From Deferribacteres bacterium (GTDB lineage Bacteria > Zhuqueibacterota > Zhuqueibacteria > Zhuqueibacterales > Geothermadaptataceae), in NCBI GenBank assembly GCA_020633675.1, contig JACKDE010000004.1, forward strand, positions 558,001-622,000: DNA of 64,000 nucleotides, in the 5' to 3' direction. A program made the position numbers and the translations under genes. The notes beneath the pieces were generated by a model. That model saw only the letters and a list, made by a program, of their open reading frames with translations, made no database searches and was not told the DNA's origin. The stretch's first letter is position 1; each line of letters begins with the position of its first letter. This document shows, in pieces, positions 9,135 through 18,701 of this stretch.

Positions 9135-11555
9135 TTATTCGTAACGCAACGCCTCCGAAGGATTGGTCAGCGCCACCTTTATCGCCTGATAGCTCACCGT
9201 CAGCCACGCAATGAACAGCGCAGCAAATCCGGAGAGCGCAAATACTGCAAAGCCCAATTGCACATGATAAGCAAAATTTTGTAGCCATTGTTCCATCACG
9301 TACCAGGCAATCGGCACGGCGACGAGAAAGGAAAGCAAAACAAGCCAGGTAAACTCGCGCGAAATCAACACAATAATATTGCTGACCGTCGCTCCCAGCA
9401 CCTTGCGTATACCGACTTCTTTGGTGCGCTGCTCTGCCGTGAACGACGCCAACCCAACCAAGCCCAGGCAGGCGACAAAAATCGCCAGGCCAGCAAAAAC
9501 ACCAAAAATTTTGCCCTGTTGCTCTTCAGTCCGGTATAAATTGGCAAAATTTTCATCAACAAATGTGTAGAGAAAAGGCAGCTCCGGATTGATCGCCTGC
9601 CACTTGTCCTCAATGTAATCGATTGTCTGCTGAATATTGCCAGTGCCAACACGGATGACGTAGTTCCATGCCATATAAGGTGCAATAAAATAGACTGTTG
9701 GCACAATTTTTTGCCGCAGCGATTCGAAGTGAAAATCCTTCAGTACACCGATGACGTGGCCATCGCGGTCGACCCACTGCCCGCTGTTCCAGTCCCTTAT
9801 CTCTGAACTACCGAAGCTTTTGCCGATAGCCGATTCGTTGGTCCAGCCCAGTTCCTTTACCGCCGCTTCGTTGATGATAAAGGCGCTGTTTGCATCCGAT
9901 GTACGTTCGCGCGAAAAGCTGCGGCCTGCTGCCAGCTCAAATCCCATCGTTTCGATAAAATCAAAATCTGTCCACACCGTCTGCATCCCGCGCTGCTGGT
10001 CTTCAGGGACGCCTTCAGGGCGCGCGCGCAGGGAGCTGCTCAGTCTGCCCGGCGGCACCCGCGATGAAGCAGCTGCATTCACGATGTTCGGGTTGCTGAC
10101 AAGCTCTGCACGAAACTGATCATATTGTTGCCGCATCGAAATAGGCGTGCCACCCAATAAAACCAGTTGCTCTTTTTCAAAGCCGAGTTTCATGGTACGC
10201 GCATACTCCAATTGACTGTAGACCACCGCCGTCACAGCAATCAAAAAAATCGAAATGGCGAATTGGAATGTCACTAATCCCTTGCGAAGCAAACCGCCCT
10301 TTGCGCCCTTTTTGAGCGTGCCGCTGAGTACTTGTATGGGTTTAAAAGAGGATAAAAACAGTGCCGGGTAGCTGCCAGAAATCACTCCAACCAGCAGTGT
10401 GATCAACAACAGGCCCAAAAGCAAAGGTGCGTCCTGCAAAAAGCCGAGACTCAGTTCTTTACCAGCCAAACTATTGAAAACCGGCAGGCTCGCCACAGTT
10501 AGACCAATTGCGATGATTAAAGCGAGCAAAGCAAGCAGCGTACTCTCGCTCAAAAATTGCCGGATCAATTGTGTGCGGTGCGCTCCCACCACTTTGCGCA
10601 TGCCGACCTCGCGTGCCCGGTTCGCCGAACGTGCTGTAGCCAGGTTCATGAAGTTGATACACGCGATCAGCAAAATAAAGCCTGCGATTGCTGAAAAAGC
10701 ATAAACATACGTGATATCGCCACCCGCGAAGTAGGTGCTGATATCCTGTGATTTTAAATAGAGATCAGGCAAAGGCTGCATAACAATGACCGGCGAAAAC
10801 GCACGCCACGATTCCAGCTTTGAGTCGACAAAGGCAGCCAGGCGTTCCTGGTAATCGGCCGGGCGCATGTCTTTGGCCAGCATGACAAAGGTTTCGGACG
10901 ACCCTTCGCCCCAGTTTTCCAGCACGATGCGGGAGAATACCTGCTCGGCCGAGTTCATCGAAGCGATCATTTCAAACTGGAATTGTGAATTGCCCGGAAT
11001 TTTCTCGAGAATGCCTGTGACTTTAAAAAGGTTATCCTCAAAAGTCAAAAATTTGCCGATGGCGGGCGCATTGCCAAAATATTTTTGCGCAATCTCTTCC
11101 GTGATGATCACCGAGAACGGCTCCTCAAGTACAGTCATCGGATCGCCCTGTAACAACGGGAAGGTAAAGGTTTGCAGCAATTCCGGATCGGCAAAAATGA
11201 GTCTTTCTTCTACAAAGCGCTTATCTTCATATTCAACCAGAGTGCGGCCTTGTGGCGCAATGCGCACGATGTGCTCAAAATCAGGAAAATCCGGCTTCAG
11301 CTCTTTCGCCAGCCGCCAGGGGCCGATTGCCCGCTCAATTGTTTCGCCGCTTTGAGGATTGGTTGCTGACACGTTGAGGCGAAATATTTGATCTTTGTTT
11401 TGGTGAAACTGATCGTAACTCAGCTCTTCACGCACATAGAGCAAAATCAGGATGACGCAGGTCATGCCAATCGCCAAACCTAAAATATTGATAATAGAAT
11501 ACTCTTTGTGCTTCCAAAGACTGCGAAATGCTGTCTTCAAATAGTTCTTCAGCAT
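9135..11555 (-). CDS. ABC transporter permease, MacB/FtsX family with two FtsX units
   Basis: An 806-residue protein opening with MLKNYLKTAFRSLWKHK and a first helix (IINILGLAIGMTCVILILLY), the hallmark of the large MacB-PCD/FtsX permeases frequent in Bacteroidota and Calditrichota. A periplasmic MacB-PCD domain follows (about 50-270), then an FtsX block (about 280-400). The arrangement repeats with a helix near 430, a second periplasmic domain and a C-terminal FtsX block (about 690-800, containing ACLGLVGLASFTAEQRTKE). These proteins drive mechanical or lipoprotein-type export rather than import. No ATPase gene is adjacent in the window, so the partner must be encoded elsewhere. It appears to be transcribed alone. 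Confidence 0.9.
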   Translation of the reverse strand: MLKNYLKTAFRSLWKHKEYSIINILGLAIGMTCVILILLYVREELSYDQFHQNKDQIFRLNVSATNPQSGETIERAIGPWRLAKELKPDFPDFEHIVRIAPQGRTLVEYEDKRFVEERLIFADPELLQTFTFPLLQGDPMTVLEEPFSVIITEEIAQKYFGNAPAIGKFLTFEDNLFKVTGILEKIPGNSQFQFEMIASMNSAEQVFSRIVLENWGEGSSETFVMLAKDMRPADYQERLAAFVDSKLESWRAFSPVIVMQPLPDLYLKSQDISTYFAGGDITYVYAFSAIAGFILLIACINFMNLATARSANRAREVGMRKVVGAHRTQLIRQFLSESTLLALLALIIAIGLTVASLPVFNSLAGKELSLGFLQDAPLLLGLLLITLLVGVISGSYPALFLSSFKPIQVLSGTLKKGAKGGLLRKGLVTFQFAISIFLIAVTAVVYSQLEYARTMKLGFEKEQLVLLGGTPISMRQQYDQFRAELVSNPNIVNAAASSRVPPGRLSSSLRARPEGVPEDQQRGMQTVWTDFDFIETMGFELAAGRSFSRERTSDANSAFIINEAAVKELGWTNESAIGKSFGSSEIRDWNSGQWVDRDGHVIGVLKDFHFESLRQKIVPTVYFIAPYMAWNYVIRVGTGNIQQTIDYIEDKWQAINPELPFLYTFVDENFANLYRTEEQQGKIFGVFAGLAIFVACLGLVGLASFTAEQRTKEVGIRKVLGATVSNIIVLISREFTWLVLLSFLVAVPIAWYVMEQWLQNFAYHVQLGFAVFALSGFAALFIAWLTVSYQAIKVALTNPSEALRYE

Positions 11556-11714
11556 GAACGGCCTCCTCTGATTGTGCCTGTTTTGCCTGTCAATTGGTGG
11601 GATAGGTGATGTGCCGATAAGACGGACTGTCGCGGGAAAATGTTACACATTTCGTGGATAGCATGTAAAGACCCAAAATTTTGCGTCTCTATCATTGCAA
11701 TGCAGTAGCCTGCC

Positions 11715-12233
11715 TTATTCTGCTTCGATGAGATCGCGCAGCATCTCGTATTGTTGCTGCGAGCGCTCTGTGATTGTCGATTTCGATAATGCCATGAGCG
11801 ATTTCCACACCATGCCCTTGCCCACGACATGGGTCACTGCGCCAAGCTCAGTCGTGCTGGAATCAATTGCGGTGAAGCGTATATCGGTATCGCCCGCAAA
11901 CGGATCGGCGTCCATATTGAAGGCATAGCGCTCCAGTGGTTCGTATGCTGTGACTTCTTCCAGAAGCTCAATGCGCTCGCCGTTTTCTTCGAAAACCAGT
12001 CGCCATTGACTGCCGATCGCGCGCTCCGCACCTCGGATATTTTCCATGTGAGAAAAAGTCGGCATCCACTCTTTCATGCGTGATTCGTCCATAAAAGTCG
12101 CAAAAACACGCTCTACCGGCGCTTTGATGGTCACGCGATTCTCATAGCTATATTCCGGCGTAATCCATCCCATCGCCAAAAATGCCAGCACCAGCAGTGC
12201 AGTCAATACCGCCAACACCTTTACGAATTTCAT
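11715..12233 (-). CDS. SRPBCC (START-like) family protein with an N-terminal membrane helix
   Basis: A 172-residue protein with a hydrophobic helix at about 5-23, then a typical SRPBCC/polyketide-cyclase fold start (VTIKAPVERVFATFMDESRM) and an amphipathic C-terminal helix that closes the ligand cavity. Family members bind small hydrophobic ligands; no ligand can be named here. The N-terminal helix suggests a membrane-anchored or exported form, unlike most SRPBCC proteins, which are cytosolic. It stands alone between the permease and the nos operon. Confidence 0.75.
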   Translation of the reverse strand: MKFVKVLAVLTALLVLAFLAMGWITPEYSYENRVTIKAPVERVFATFMDESRMKEWMPTFSHMENIRGAERAIGSQWRLVFEENGERIELLEEVTAYEPLERYAFNMDADPFAGDTDIRFTAIDSSTTELGAVTHVVGKGMVWKSLMALSKSTITERSQQQYEMLRDLIEAE

Positions 12234-12526
12234 ACAACTCCCTCAAAAAATGAATCGAAAATCAATTGAATGATGACGCTGAAATTGAAGAATAGCGGGG
12301 AGAGACGCAAGTATTCGCCAACGAATTGGGGGAGAGTACTTTAAATGGGTAGGATGAACTGCAAGAAAAACAAGGTGGTCCAAGCTATTCAAAGATTCTA
12401 TGAAAATCCGAATTGTAACGCCTTAATGTTCTGTTTATTCATAAAATCCACTTGAGCGACTGTACCAATAGTCAGAAAATCCTTGTCAGCAAGATGGAAC
12501 CGGTTATCGCTTAAGAAATGCAATGG

Positions 12527-13315
12527 CTAAAAATCACGCTTGCGGAAGAATCGCGCTCCCAGCCAGAACGGTGCGATCGCCCAACCGGCCAGAACAGTCA
12601 GCGCCAGAACCACGCCCAGTTCACTGCCAAAAAAGTGCTGAAAAACGGCACCGGTGTAGCCCATCAGTGCAGCAAAATCGGATTTCAGCAAAATCAAAAT
12701 GCGGGCGAGATCGATCGGATTCAGCATGGTGAGCACCAGCATCGGCTTTTCGAGCGGGTAGTCGGCAAAGGTGAAGCTGATGATTAAAATGGCGCCGTCA
12801 TAGAGCACGGCAAAAACCAGCCAGGCCAACAAAGCGGCACCAAAACCTTTCGCTCGATCTACTTGCCAGGCAGCAATTTGAAAGGCCAGTGCCGTAAACA
12901 CAAAGGTCAGCAACACACCAGACAAGAGTAGCATTATCAGGCTGGCGAGGTGCGCTCCGTTGTCGTGCAGCAGGAACGGCACACCAACGCCGAACAAATA
13001 GCCGAGCGCCAGCGGTGCGCTCAAGCCGAAATACATGCCCCGAAACAAGGTGCTGCGACGAATCGGCTGCGACAGCAACAACTCGATAAATTCGCGAGCG
13101 TTATAAATGTACATCAGGCTAAATATCAGGCACACCAGTGGAATGACGAACAGCATGATGTTCATGAAACTCAGGACGACCTTCGCACCGCCACCGCCGA
13201 ATCGAAACAACGTGTCGGTTGCAAGCAGAAAAAACAGCGCATAACCGATCAACCATTTGTTGCGGAGAACATCGAAAAGTTCATATTTGATGATTTTCAT
13301 GGTCGTATTCATCAT
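12527..13315 (-). CDS. nosY: NosY-type ABC permease of the nitrous oxide reductase maturation system
   Basis: A 262-residue ABC-2 permease with six hydrophobic helices. It begins inside the stop of nosF (ATGA overlap at 13312-13315). With NosF it forms the NosDFY complex, which works with NosD on sulfur and copper delivery for the CuZ site of NosZ. The assignment rests on ABC-2 architecture plus position as the last gene of an otherwise clear nos operon. No gene follows closely; the next one, an SRPBCC protein, begins 293 bases downstream. Confidence 0.85.
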   Translation of the reverse strand: MMNTTMKIIKYELFDVLRNKWLIGYALFFLLATDTLFRFGGGGAKVVLSFMNIMLFVIPLVCLIFSLMYIYNAREFIELLLSQPIRRSTLFRGMYFGLSAPLALGYLFGVGVPFLLHDNGAHLASLIMLLLSGVLLTFVFTALAFQIAAWQVDRAKGFGAALLAWLVFAVLYDGAILIISFTFADYPLEKPMLVLTMLNPIDLARILILLKSDFAALMGYTGAVFQHFFGSELGVVLALTVLAGWAIAPFWLGARFFRKRDF

Positions 13316-14118
13316 TCGGCACCCTTCTCCATCATCTGCGCCATTGCACGCTCAAGTGTTGTCGCGCCTGCGTGTGCTTTCAAAGCTGAAATTTTGCCGG
13401 TAAATCGGATCTGGCCATCAAGCAAAAACGCAATGTCGTCCGCCATCTGCTCAACTTCACTCATGATATGAGAGGTCAGCACAATCGTTTTGCCGCGTGC
13501 TTTTTCCTGCAAAATTTTATCTTTGAGCTTGCTGCTGGAGGCCGGATCGAGTCCGGCGGTCGGTTCGTCCAGAATCAGAATTTCCGGCTGAAACATGAAC
13601 GCAATGGCCGCGCTCACTTTTTGGCGCGTGCCACCGGACAGGGTCCGCAGCACCTTATCGCGCTCCTTATCCAGCGCAAAAATGCGCCACAAATCTTCAT
13701 CGAGTTTCGCCTCGCTTTCGCGCACATCTTTGATCATGTAAAGCAGTTCACGCACGCGCAGATTTTCCGGGAAGCGCGCAATTTGCGGCATGTAGCCGAT
13801 ATGACGACGGTAGCTGCAATCGCCATTTATTTTTTGCCCTTTGATCCAAATCGTGCCGCGATCCGGTCGCACCAGCCCCAGGATCGATTTGATCAACGTC
13901 GATTTACCCGAACCATTGGGCCCAACAATCGCAGTGACTACGCCGGGCATGATGGTGACATCGACCGATTGCAAAACCGGAAGGCTTCCGAACTGTTTCT
14001 CGAGCTTTTCGATGCGCAGCAGCACTGTTTGATGATCCGATTGGTTATCTGCTGCCATAATATTGCTGTTGTAAACCGGTGATTCCAGTACACCATTCCC
14101 ATTTTGCATAAAATCCAT
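13312..14118 (-). CDS. nosF: NosF ABC ATPase
   Basis: A cytoplasmic ATPase with Walker A GPNGSGKST, signature LSGGTRQK, and Walker B LILDEPTAGLD. It lies 12 bases after nosD and overlaps nosY by four bases. The first 20 residues, before an internal Met, are not typical of the family. A start at 14058 would give a 248-residue protein that fits better, but neither start has a strong ribosome site. It powers the NosFY transporter needed to mature the tetranuclear copper centre of NosZ. Confidence 0.9.
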   Translation of the reverse strand: MDFMQNGNGVLESPVYNSNIMAADNQSDHQTVLLRIEKLEKQFGSLPVLQSVDVTIMPGVVTAIVGPNGSGKSTLIKSILGLVRPDRGTIWIKGQKINGDCSYRRHIGYMPQIARFPENLRVRELLYMIKDVRESEAKLDEDLWRIFALDKERDKVLRTLSGGTRQKVSAAIAFMFQPEILILDEPTAGLDPASSSKLKDKILQEKARGKTIVLTSHIMSEVEQMADDIAFLLDGQIRFTGKISALKAHAGATTLERAMAQMMEKGAE

Positions 14119-14130
14119 GCCGCACTCTTT

Positions 14131-15471
14131 TCAGTGTTGAGCTACTGCTTCGTTTCTATCATAAAAGGTTTTCGCTTGGTCTTCCCCCCCAAGCATTGCT
14201 TCCGGGCGATAAACCTCAGCCAACCATTTGGCGCGTTTCATCATCGGTTTCCTGTCAATCAGTGTTTCCGGTGTCAGCATTGGCAGCATTTGTTCCGCCA
14301 AATCGAGCATGTCGATAAAAAAGCTGCGCAACAAAATCAGTGATGCTGACTGCTTTTCGACGATCAGCGAGAACAGCCGAACCGGTCGAAACGGCACATC
14401 GCCAATGCCATCGCGATTGAGATCGTAGCCGCGGTAGGCACTCCAGTAATTGCCTTCGAAAGTATTAAAATTTTGCCGGCTGTTGGTGGCAACATCGAAG
14501 CTGTTTTCAAGAAACTGATTGCCGGCAAAGTGATTCTGCATCGAATTGGCCATAACGCGCACAGCCCAGCCATTCTGGGCAAAAACATTGTCATTGACTT
14601 GCAGCCGGTTTGAGCCTTCAGTGTACACGCCCAGGGTATTTTGCCAAAAAAGGTTACGCCGAATCTCACTGTCAGTGATCTCCTTCAGCAGCAGCCCAAA
14701 CGATGCCGAACCCCAATTTTGGGCAAAAATGTTCTCGACCATTTCAACGTTATGGGTGTACATCACCGCCACGCCCGCACCGTTGCTACGGAAAGTGTTT
14801 TTTGTATACCTGCAGTGGTTCGAAAACATGAAATGCAGGCCATAACGCAAATTGTGCTCGCTGATGTTTCCGCTGATCTTGCTGTGCTCGACAAACTCGA
14901 AATAGATACCGTCGCGATGACCGGAAATACGATTATTCCGGATGGTAATCGATTTGCAATACCACAAATGAATGCCATTGCCCGAATTGGCTTCGCGCTT
15001 CGCCACCGAGCTGATTTCGTTATTAGTAATGGTTGCAGCTTCCGACTGCTCCATATAGACGCCGAAAAAATTGTTCAGCAAGCGATTCCCATCGATGATG
15101 CAACCGAGTGTTTCTTTTACTTTGATCGCTGCATTTTCTTCAATGTAGCTGATCGCGGCATTGCGAATCGTAAAACCTTTAATGGTCACGCTGTCAGCCG
15201 TGACGGTCAGCACTTCATGAGCGTTTTCGCCATCGATGACCGGCCAGTCTACGCCGATGAGCGTCACAGGTAGGCCAATCACAATATTGCCTTCACGATA
15301 CAGCGCTTTGTTGACATAAATCGTATCGTGCGGCTGCGCTTGCGTCAGTGCCTGTTCGATCGTTGAAATCGTGCCATTTGGCTCGACAGTCAATTCGCCT
15401 GCGAAGCAAACAATACTGATCTGCGATAACAGGACGATGATAGCAAAATTTTTGAAAATGCGTTTCTTCAT
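14131..15471 (-). CDS. nosD: NosD periplasmic beta-helix protein
   Basis: A 446-residue protein with a Sec signal peptide (cleavage near VCFAG). A long series of right-handed beta-helix repeats follows (NNFFGVYMEQSEAATITNN-like turns rich in Asn and Gly), the CASH/parallel beta-helix fold of NosD. NosD sits on the periplasmic side of NosFY and participates in CuZ cluster assembly. The start codon lies one base after the stop of the NosL fusion gene, so translation is coupled. The C-terminal 90 residues extend beyond the repeats and carry a hydrophobic stretch, a usual NosD feature. Confidence 0.9.
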   Translation of the reverse strand: MKKRIFKNFAIIVLLSQISIVCFAGELTVEPNGTISTIEQALTQAQPHDTIYVNKALYREGNIVIGLPVTLIGVDWPVIDGENAHEVLTVTADSVTIKGFTIRNAAISYIEENAAIKVKETLGCIIDGNRLLNNFFGVYMEQSEAATITNNEISSVAKREANSGNGIHLWYCKSITIRNNRISGHRDGIYFEFVEHSKISGNISEHNLRYGLHFMFSNHCRYTKNTFRSNGAGVAVMYTHNVEMVENIFAQNWGSASFGLLLKEITDSEIRRNLFWQNTLGVYTEGSNRLQVNDNVFAQNGWAVRVMANSMQNHFAGNQFLENSFDVATNSRQNFNTFEGNYWSAYRGYDLNRDGIGDVPFRPVRLFSLIVEKQSASLILLRSFFIDMLDLAEQMLPMLTPETLIDRKPMMKRAKWLAEVYRPEAMLGGEDQAKTFYDRNEAVAQH

Positions 15472-15472
15472 T

Positions 15473-16585
15473 TCAAGGCTTGGGCTGCATGTGATTCATG
15501 TGATGATTTGTCTTTTGCCTGCCAGTCTGCCATCCTGCATTTGCAAGTTCAACAACCTGCCGCCAATTTAAAATCTCACCACCGGCTTGCTGTATCATCG
15601 TGTCTGCATCCTGCTGTGTAGCGAAAGCGCAGACGTTCATGCTCATCGGACTTCGGATGTTTTCCGAGCGCAGAAATGTGGCCGTGCCCGCATCCAAAAA
15701 TGTCTCCGGGTGCACAAAATCTGCGACCAGCAGGGCATGCACTTTTTCATTCGGTACAGCCGCCTGTGCAGACGCTGCGGCCAGGCATTCTATGGCGTCA
15801 TATTTATAGACTTTTCCAGTTTTCATGACCAGCTCAGCAGCAAACCTGGCATCAACGATTGTCATTTTGCAGTGCGCGCAGCCATCTTTGCCGTACGCAA
15901 TCGGTTCCGCAGATGGCGTGCAGCCTGCAGCGAGCACCGCTGACATCAGCAGCAGCGCAGCAGTGCTGATTTTTGCTGCATGTGCAGTTGTGCCTGATTG
16001 GTTTTTCCTTCGCTCGTTTAATAGGGCTGCAAACGCGAATGCAAAGGTCGCTACCGCCAGCCACCCACCTGTTGCCGGATAGGAGTGTGCTGTAAAGTTC
16101 AGCAACTTTTTCGAGCCAATCAACGGTGGCTGATAGGACATGCCGGGAATTTTAATCGAAGCATTTTCGAGATCGAGATCGTGACCATAGTCATATTCCC
16201 ACAGGTAAAAATCGATCATTCCCGCCGTCGCGACAAGAGTGAGCAATGCCAGCCACACGATGATCAGCTTTTTGCGATTGGCCAAGGCCGTTACCAGGCC
16301 GAACAGCACCAAAAAACCGACAACATAAGGCAAAATCCGCAGCTCCGGGATTGACTCAGGGACAATCGCCTGCATGCCGATGTAGTGGTTCAGGCCATTG
16401 ATCAGTTTTAAATGATTCGGCTCCTGGCCGGTTATCGTGTGCAGATGGATATACAAACCCAAACCTTCGGGGTACTGCGGTGCTTCCAGACTGATCTGCC
16501 ACAGCGGCACAAAAAACGTCAACAACAGCAACAATGCAGCGAAAACAAGCAGGGCTTTGGTCAACAATTTCATCATATTTCTCAT
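15473..16585 (-). CDS. nosL: Fusion of a polytopic membrane domain to a NosL copper chaperone domain
   Basis: Residues 1-200 hold about four membrane helices (near 6-29, 84-102, 107-125, 173-190) and a periplasmic loop of unknown family. From about 205 a further hydrophobic segment ends in LAAGC, a lipobox-like site at Cys222. The NosL domain follows, with its metal motif CAHCKM at 236-241. NosL binds Cu(I) and delivers it to NosZ in the periplasm. The protein ends in a His/Met-rich tail (NHHMNHMQPKP), a plausible extra copper site. Standalone NosL is usually a lipoprotein of about 170-200 residues, so this 370-residue form looks like a fusion that kept the old lipoprotein signal as an internal helix. 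It lies between nosZ and nosD. Confidence 0.8.
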   Translation of the reverse strand: MRNMMKLLTKALLVFAALLLLLTFFVPLWQISLEAPQYPEGLGLYIHLHTITGQEPNHLKLINGLNHYIGMQAIVPESIPELRILPYVVGFLVLFGLVTALANRKKLIIVWLALLTLVATAGMIDFYLWEYDYGHDLDLENASIKIPGMSYQPPLIGSKKLLNFTAHSYPATGGWLAVATFAFAFAALLNERRKNQSGTTAHAAKISTAALLLMSAVLAAGCTPSAEPIAYGKDGCAHCKMTIVDARFAAELVMKTGKVYKYDAIECLAAASAQAAVPNEKVHALLVADFVHPETFLDAGTATFLRSENIRSPMSMNVCAFATQQDADTMIQQAGGEILNWRQVVELANAGWQTGRQKTNHHMNHMQPKP

Positions 16586-16600
16586 GTTTTATAAATGCCA

Positions 16601-16633
16601 CACCCTGGCAGGGTTTGAATTGCTGCCAGGGTG
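16601..16633 (-). promoter_or_regulatory. Perfect 10-bp hairpin between nosZ and the NosL fusion
   Basis: CACCCTGGCA at 16601-16610 pairs with TGCCAGGGTG at 16624-16633 around a 13-base loop. It fills the 61-base gap between the nosZ stop and the next start. No T-run follows on the minus strand. It could stabilise the nosZ message or reduce read-through into the accessory genes. Confidence 0.6.
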
Positions 16634-16646
16634 CGGGAACTCATCA

Positions 16647-18623
16647 TTAACGCTGATTATATGAAATTTGAATATTCGAATTAGCGGGAGAGACCCGTAC
16701 ATAGCCTTGCATTTCCTGATGCAGCGCAGAACAGAAATCGGTGCAGTAGAACGGATACACGCCAACATCTTTCGGCTCCCAATAGAGCGTGCGCGTTTGC
16801 CCGGGCATGACCAACAATTCAGCATTGCCCATGCCTTTGAGGGCAAAGCCATGTGGAATGTCCCAGTCCTGCTCGAGATTGGTAACATGCCAATAGACTT
16901 TGTCGCCAACCTTGATGCCTTCGATGTTGTCCGGCATGAAGTGGGTGCGGATGGTGGTCATGTAGATATGTACTTCGTTGCCTTTGCGCTCGACACGTGC
17001 ATCTTCTTCGCTAATAATCGCATATGGATGCTCATTCTCTTCAAGCTGGAAAAATTTGGTGGTTTTGGGCATGACCAGATCAGCCGCGATGCCCTGGGCA
17101 TAGTGCGGTTCGCCGATGGTCGGAAAGTCCAGCAGCAGCTTCATTTTTTCACCGGAAATATCGATCAGTTGCGCCGAGTGACAAAGTTCAGGACCTGTCG
17201 GCAGATAACGGTCCTTGGTGAGCTTGTTCATGGCTACCAAATATTTGCCCCACGGTTTTTGGCTGTCACCGCCGGGGATCATCAAGTGACCGATGGAGTA
17301 GTAGGTCGGAATGCGGTCGACGACATCCCAAGTGCCAAGTCTCCATTTCACCACTTCCGACGACAAAAATGCCGACGTGTAGGCATTGCCCTTGCCATCA
17401 AATTCGGTGTGCAATGGCCCGAGGCCGGGATTTTGCACCTCGCCGGCGATCACAGCTTCATACTTCAGCACCGGAATGCCGTCGATGGTTTTCTCAAACT
17501 GCTTATTATCGATTGCATTCAGCATTTTTGAGAAAGAATGCACTGGCAGCACCGTCGAGAGCTTGCCGCCACCGACGATGTATTCGCCGGTCGGATCAAC
17601 ATCGACGCCATGCGGAGACTTGGGCGTCGGCAGGTAGTAAACCAATCCAGGGCAATCCTCAGGAGACAGCACCGGCACGGAGGTCATTTGTTTCGAAGTC
17701 GCATTGTGAGTGTTTTCATTCATGCGATTGATGTAATAGTTTGTCTGCATGGTTTTGGCTTTGCCATCAGCGACAAACTTTTCTGCCAGCTTCCAGTTGA
17801 CAGCAGCGATAAAGTCCTTGTCATTCTTGGAAGCATTGATTTCGAGCAATGAATTGGCCTGCTCGGTGTTGTAGCAGGTAAAAAATGACCAGCCATGCGA
17901 CGGGCCTTTGCCGGAATGGGATAAATCATAATTGTAGCCGGGCACCAAAATTTGAAACGCCACATTCATTTCACCGGTTTGCGGATCGACTTTAATGAAG
18001 GTAATTGTCCCTTTAAAATTTTCTTTGTAGCTGTCGATTGACACATCGCGCTGCGGAATCGGCACGCTGAAGCGGGTTGAAGCGACAACGTATTCCGTGT
18101 TCATGGTGACAAAAGGCGACGCATGATTGCCGCCAGAGTTCGGAATTTCGATGATCTCGGCTGTTTCGAATGATTTCAGATCGATACGCGCAACACGCGG
18201 TGTGTTATTGGCATTGATGAAAATCCAGCGCCCATCCGGGACACCATTTGTCTGGGAGAGCTCAGGGTGGTGGGCATCATCCCAGGCCTGAAAACCGTGC
18301 GAAGTGTTGAGCATGGCCTTGGTTTCTTCGGAATAGCCATAGCCATTTTCCGGGTTTTGTGAAAAAACCGGAATGATGCGGAACAAGCGTCCTGAGGGAA
18401 GGCCATACACTGACAACTGGCCGCTGAAACCACCGGAGAAAAATGAATAAAACTCATCGTAATCTCCGGGCGCGACATATACTTTGGATGCAGCTTCGCT
18501 ATGGCCAAGCATACCAGCTTGCTCGGTTTGCCCACCGCACCCTCCAAGCAAATAAAGCACAGCAATCAACAGTACAGCAGACATGCCGCTAAACCAGATA
18601 CCTCTTTTAGAAAGCTGAAACAT
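16647..18623 (-). CDS. nosZ: Nitrous oxide reductase, Sec-type (clade II)
   Basis: A 658-residue enzyme reducing N2O to N2 in the periplasm. The N-terminus is a plain Sec-type signal with no twin-arginine motif, ending in LLGGC, which marks clade II and suggests a lipid-anchored form. The propeller contains His-bearing motifs expected of the CuZ site (GNHASPF, LSHSGKGPSHGW, SPHGVDVDP, HTEFDGKGNAYTS). The C-terminal cupredoxin domain has the complete CuA ligand set: a His in IPHGF, then Cys627, Cys631, His635 and Met638 in YCTDFCSALHQEM. GAGGAG precedes the ATG at 18623. The cytochrome c gene upstream is the probable electron donor. Confidence 0.97.
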   Translation of the reverse strand: MFQLSKRGIWFSGMSAVLLIAVLYLLGGCGGQTEQAGMLGHSEAASKVYVAPGDYDEFYSFFSGGFSGQLSVYGLPSGRLFRIIPVFSQNPENGYGYSEETKAMLNTSHGFQAWDDAHHPELSQTNGVPDGRWIFINANNTPRVARIDLKSFETAEIIEIPNSGGNHASPFVTMNTEYVVASTRFSVPIPQRDVSIDSYKENFKGTITFIKVDPQTGEMNVAFQILVPGYNYDLSHSGKGPSHGWSFFTCYNTEQANSLLEINASKNDKDFIAAVNWKLAEKFVADGKAKTMQTNYYINRMNENTHNATSKQMTSVPVLSPEDCPGLVYYLPTPKSPHGVDVDPTGEYIVGGGKLSTVLPVHSFSKMLNAIDNKQFEKTIDGIPVLKYEAVIAGEVQNPGLGPLHTEFDGKGNAYTSAFLSSEVVKWRLGTWDVVDRIPTYYSIGHLMIPGGDSQKPWGKYLVAMNKLTKDRYLPTGPELCHSAQLIDISGEKMKLLLDFPTIGEPHYAQGIAADLVMPKTTKFFQLEENEHPYAIISEEDARVERKGNEVHIYMTTIRTHFMPDNIEGIKVGDKVYWHVTNLEQDWDIPHGFALKGMGNAELLVMPGQTRTLYWEPKDVGVYPFYCTDFCSALHQEMQGYVRVSPANSNIQISYNQR

Positions 18624-18701
18624 ATAAACTCCTCGCCCGATACGGGTAAATGTGGTGAAAAGAGAACTCTGCCACGCTCAGCAAAAGGCTTCGCAACTGG
18701 C

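Noticed and set aside
16668..17531. Long plus-strand open frame of 287 codons inside nosZ
   Set aside because: It is fully antisense to a clear nosZ, has no ribosome site and codes for a Cys/His/Phe-rich sequence typical of shadow frames.
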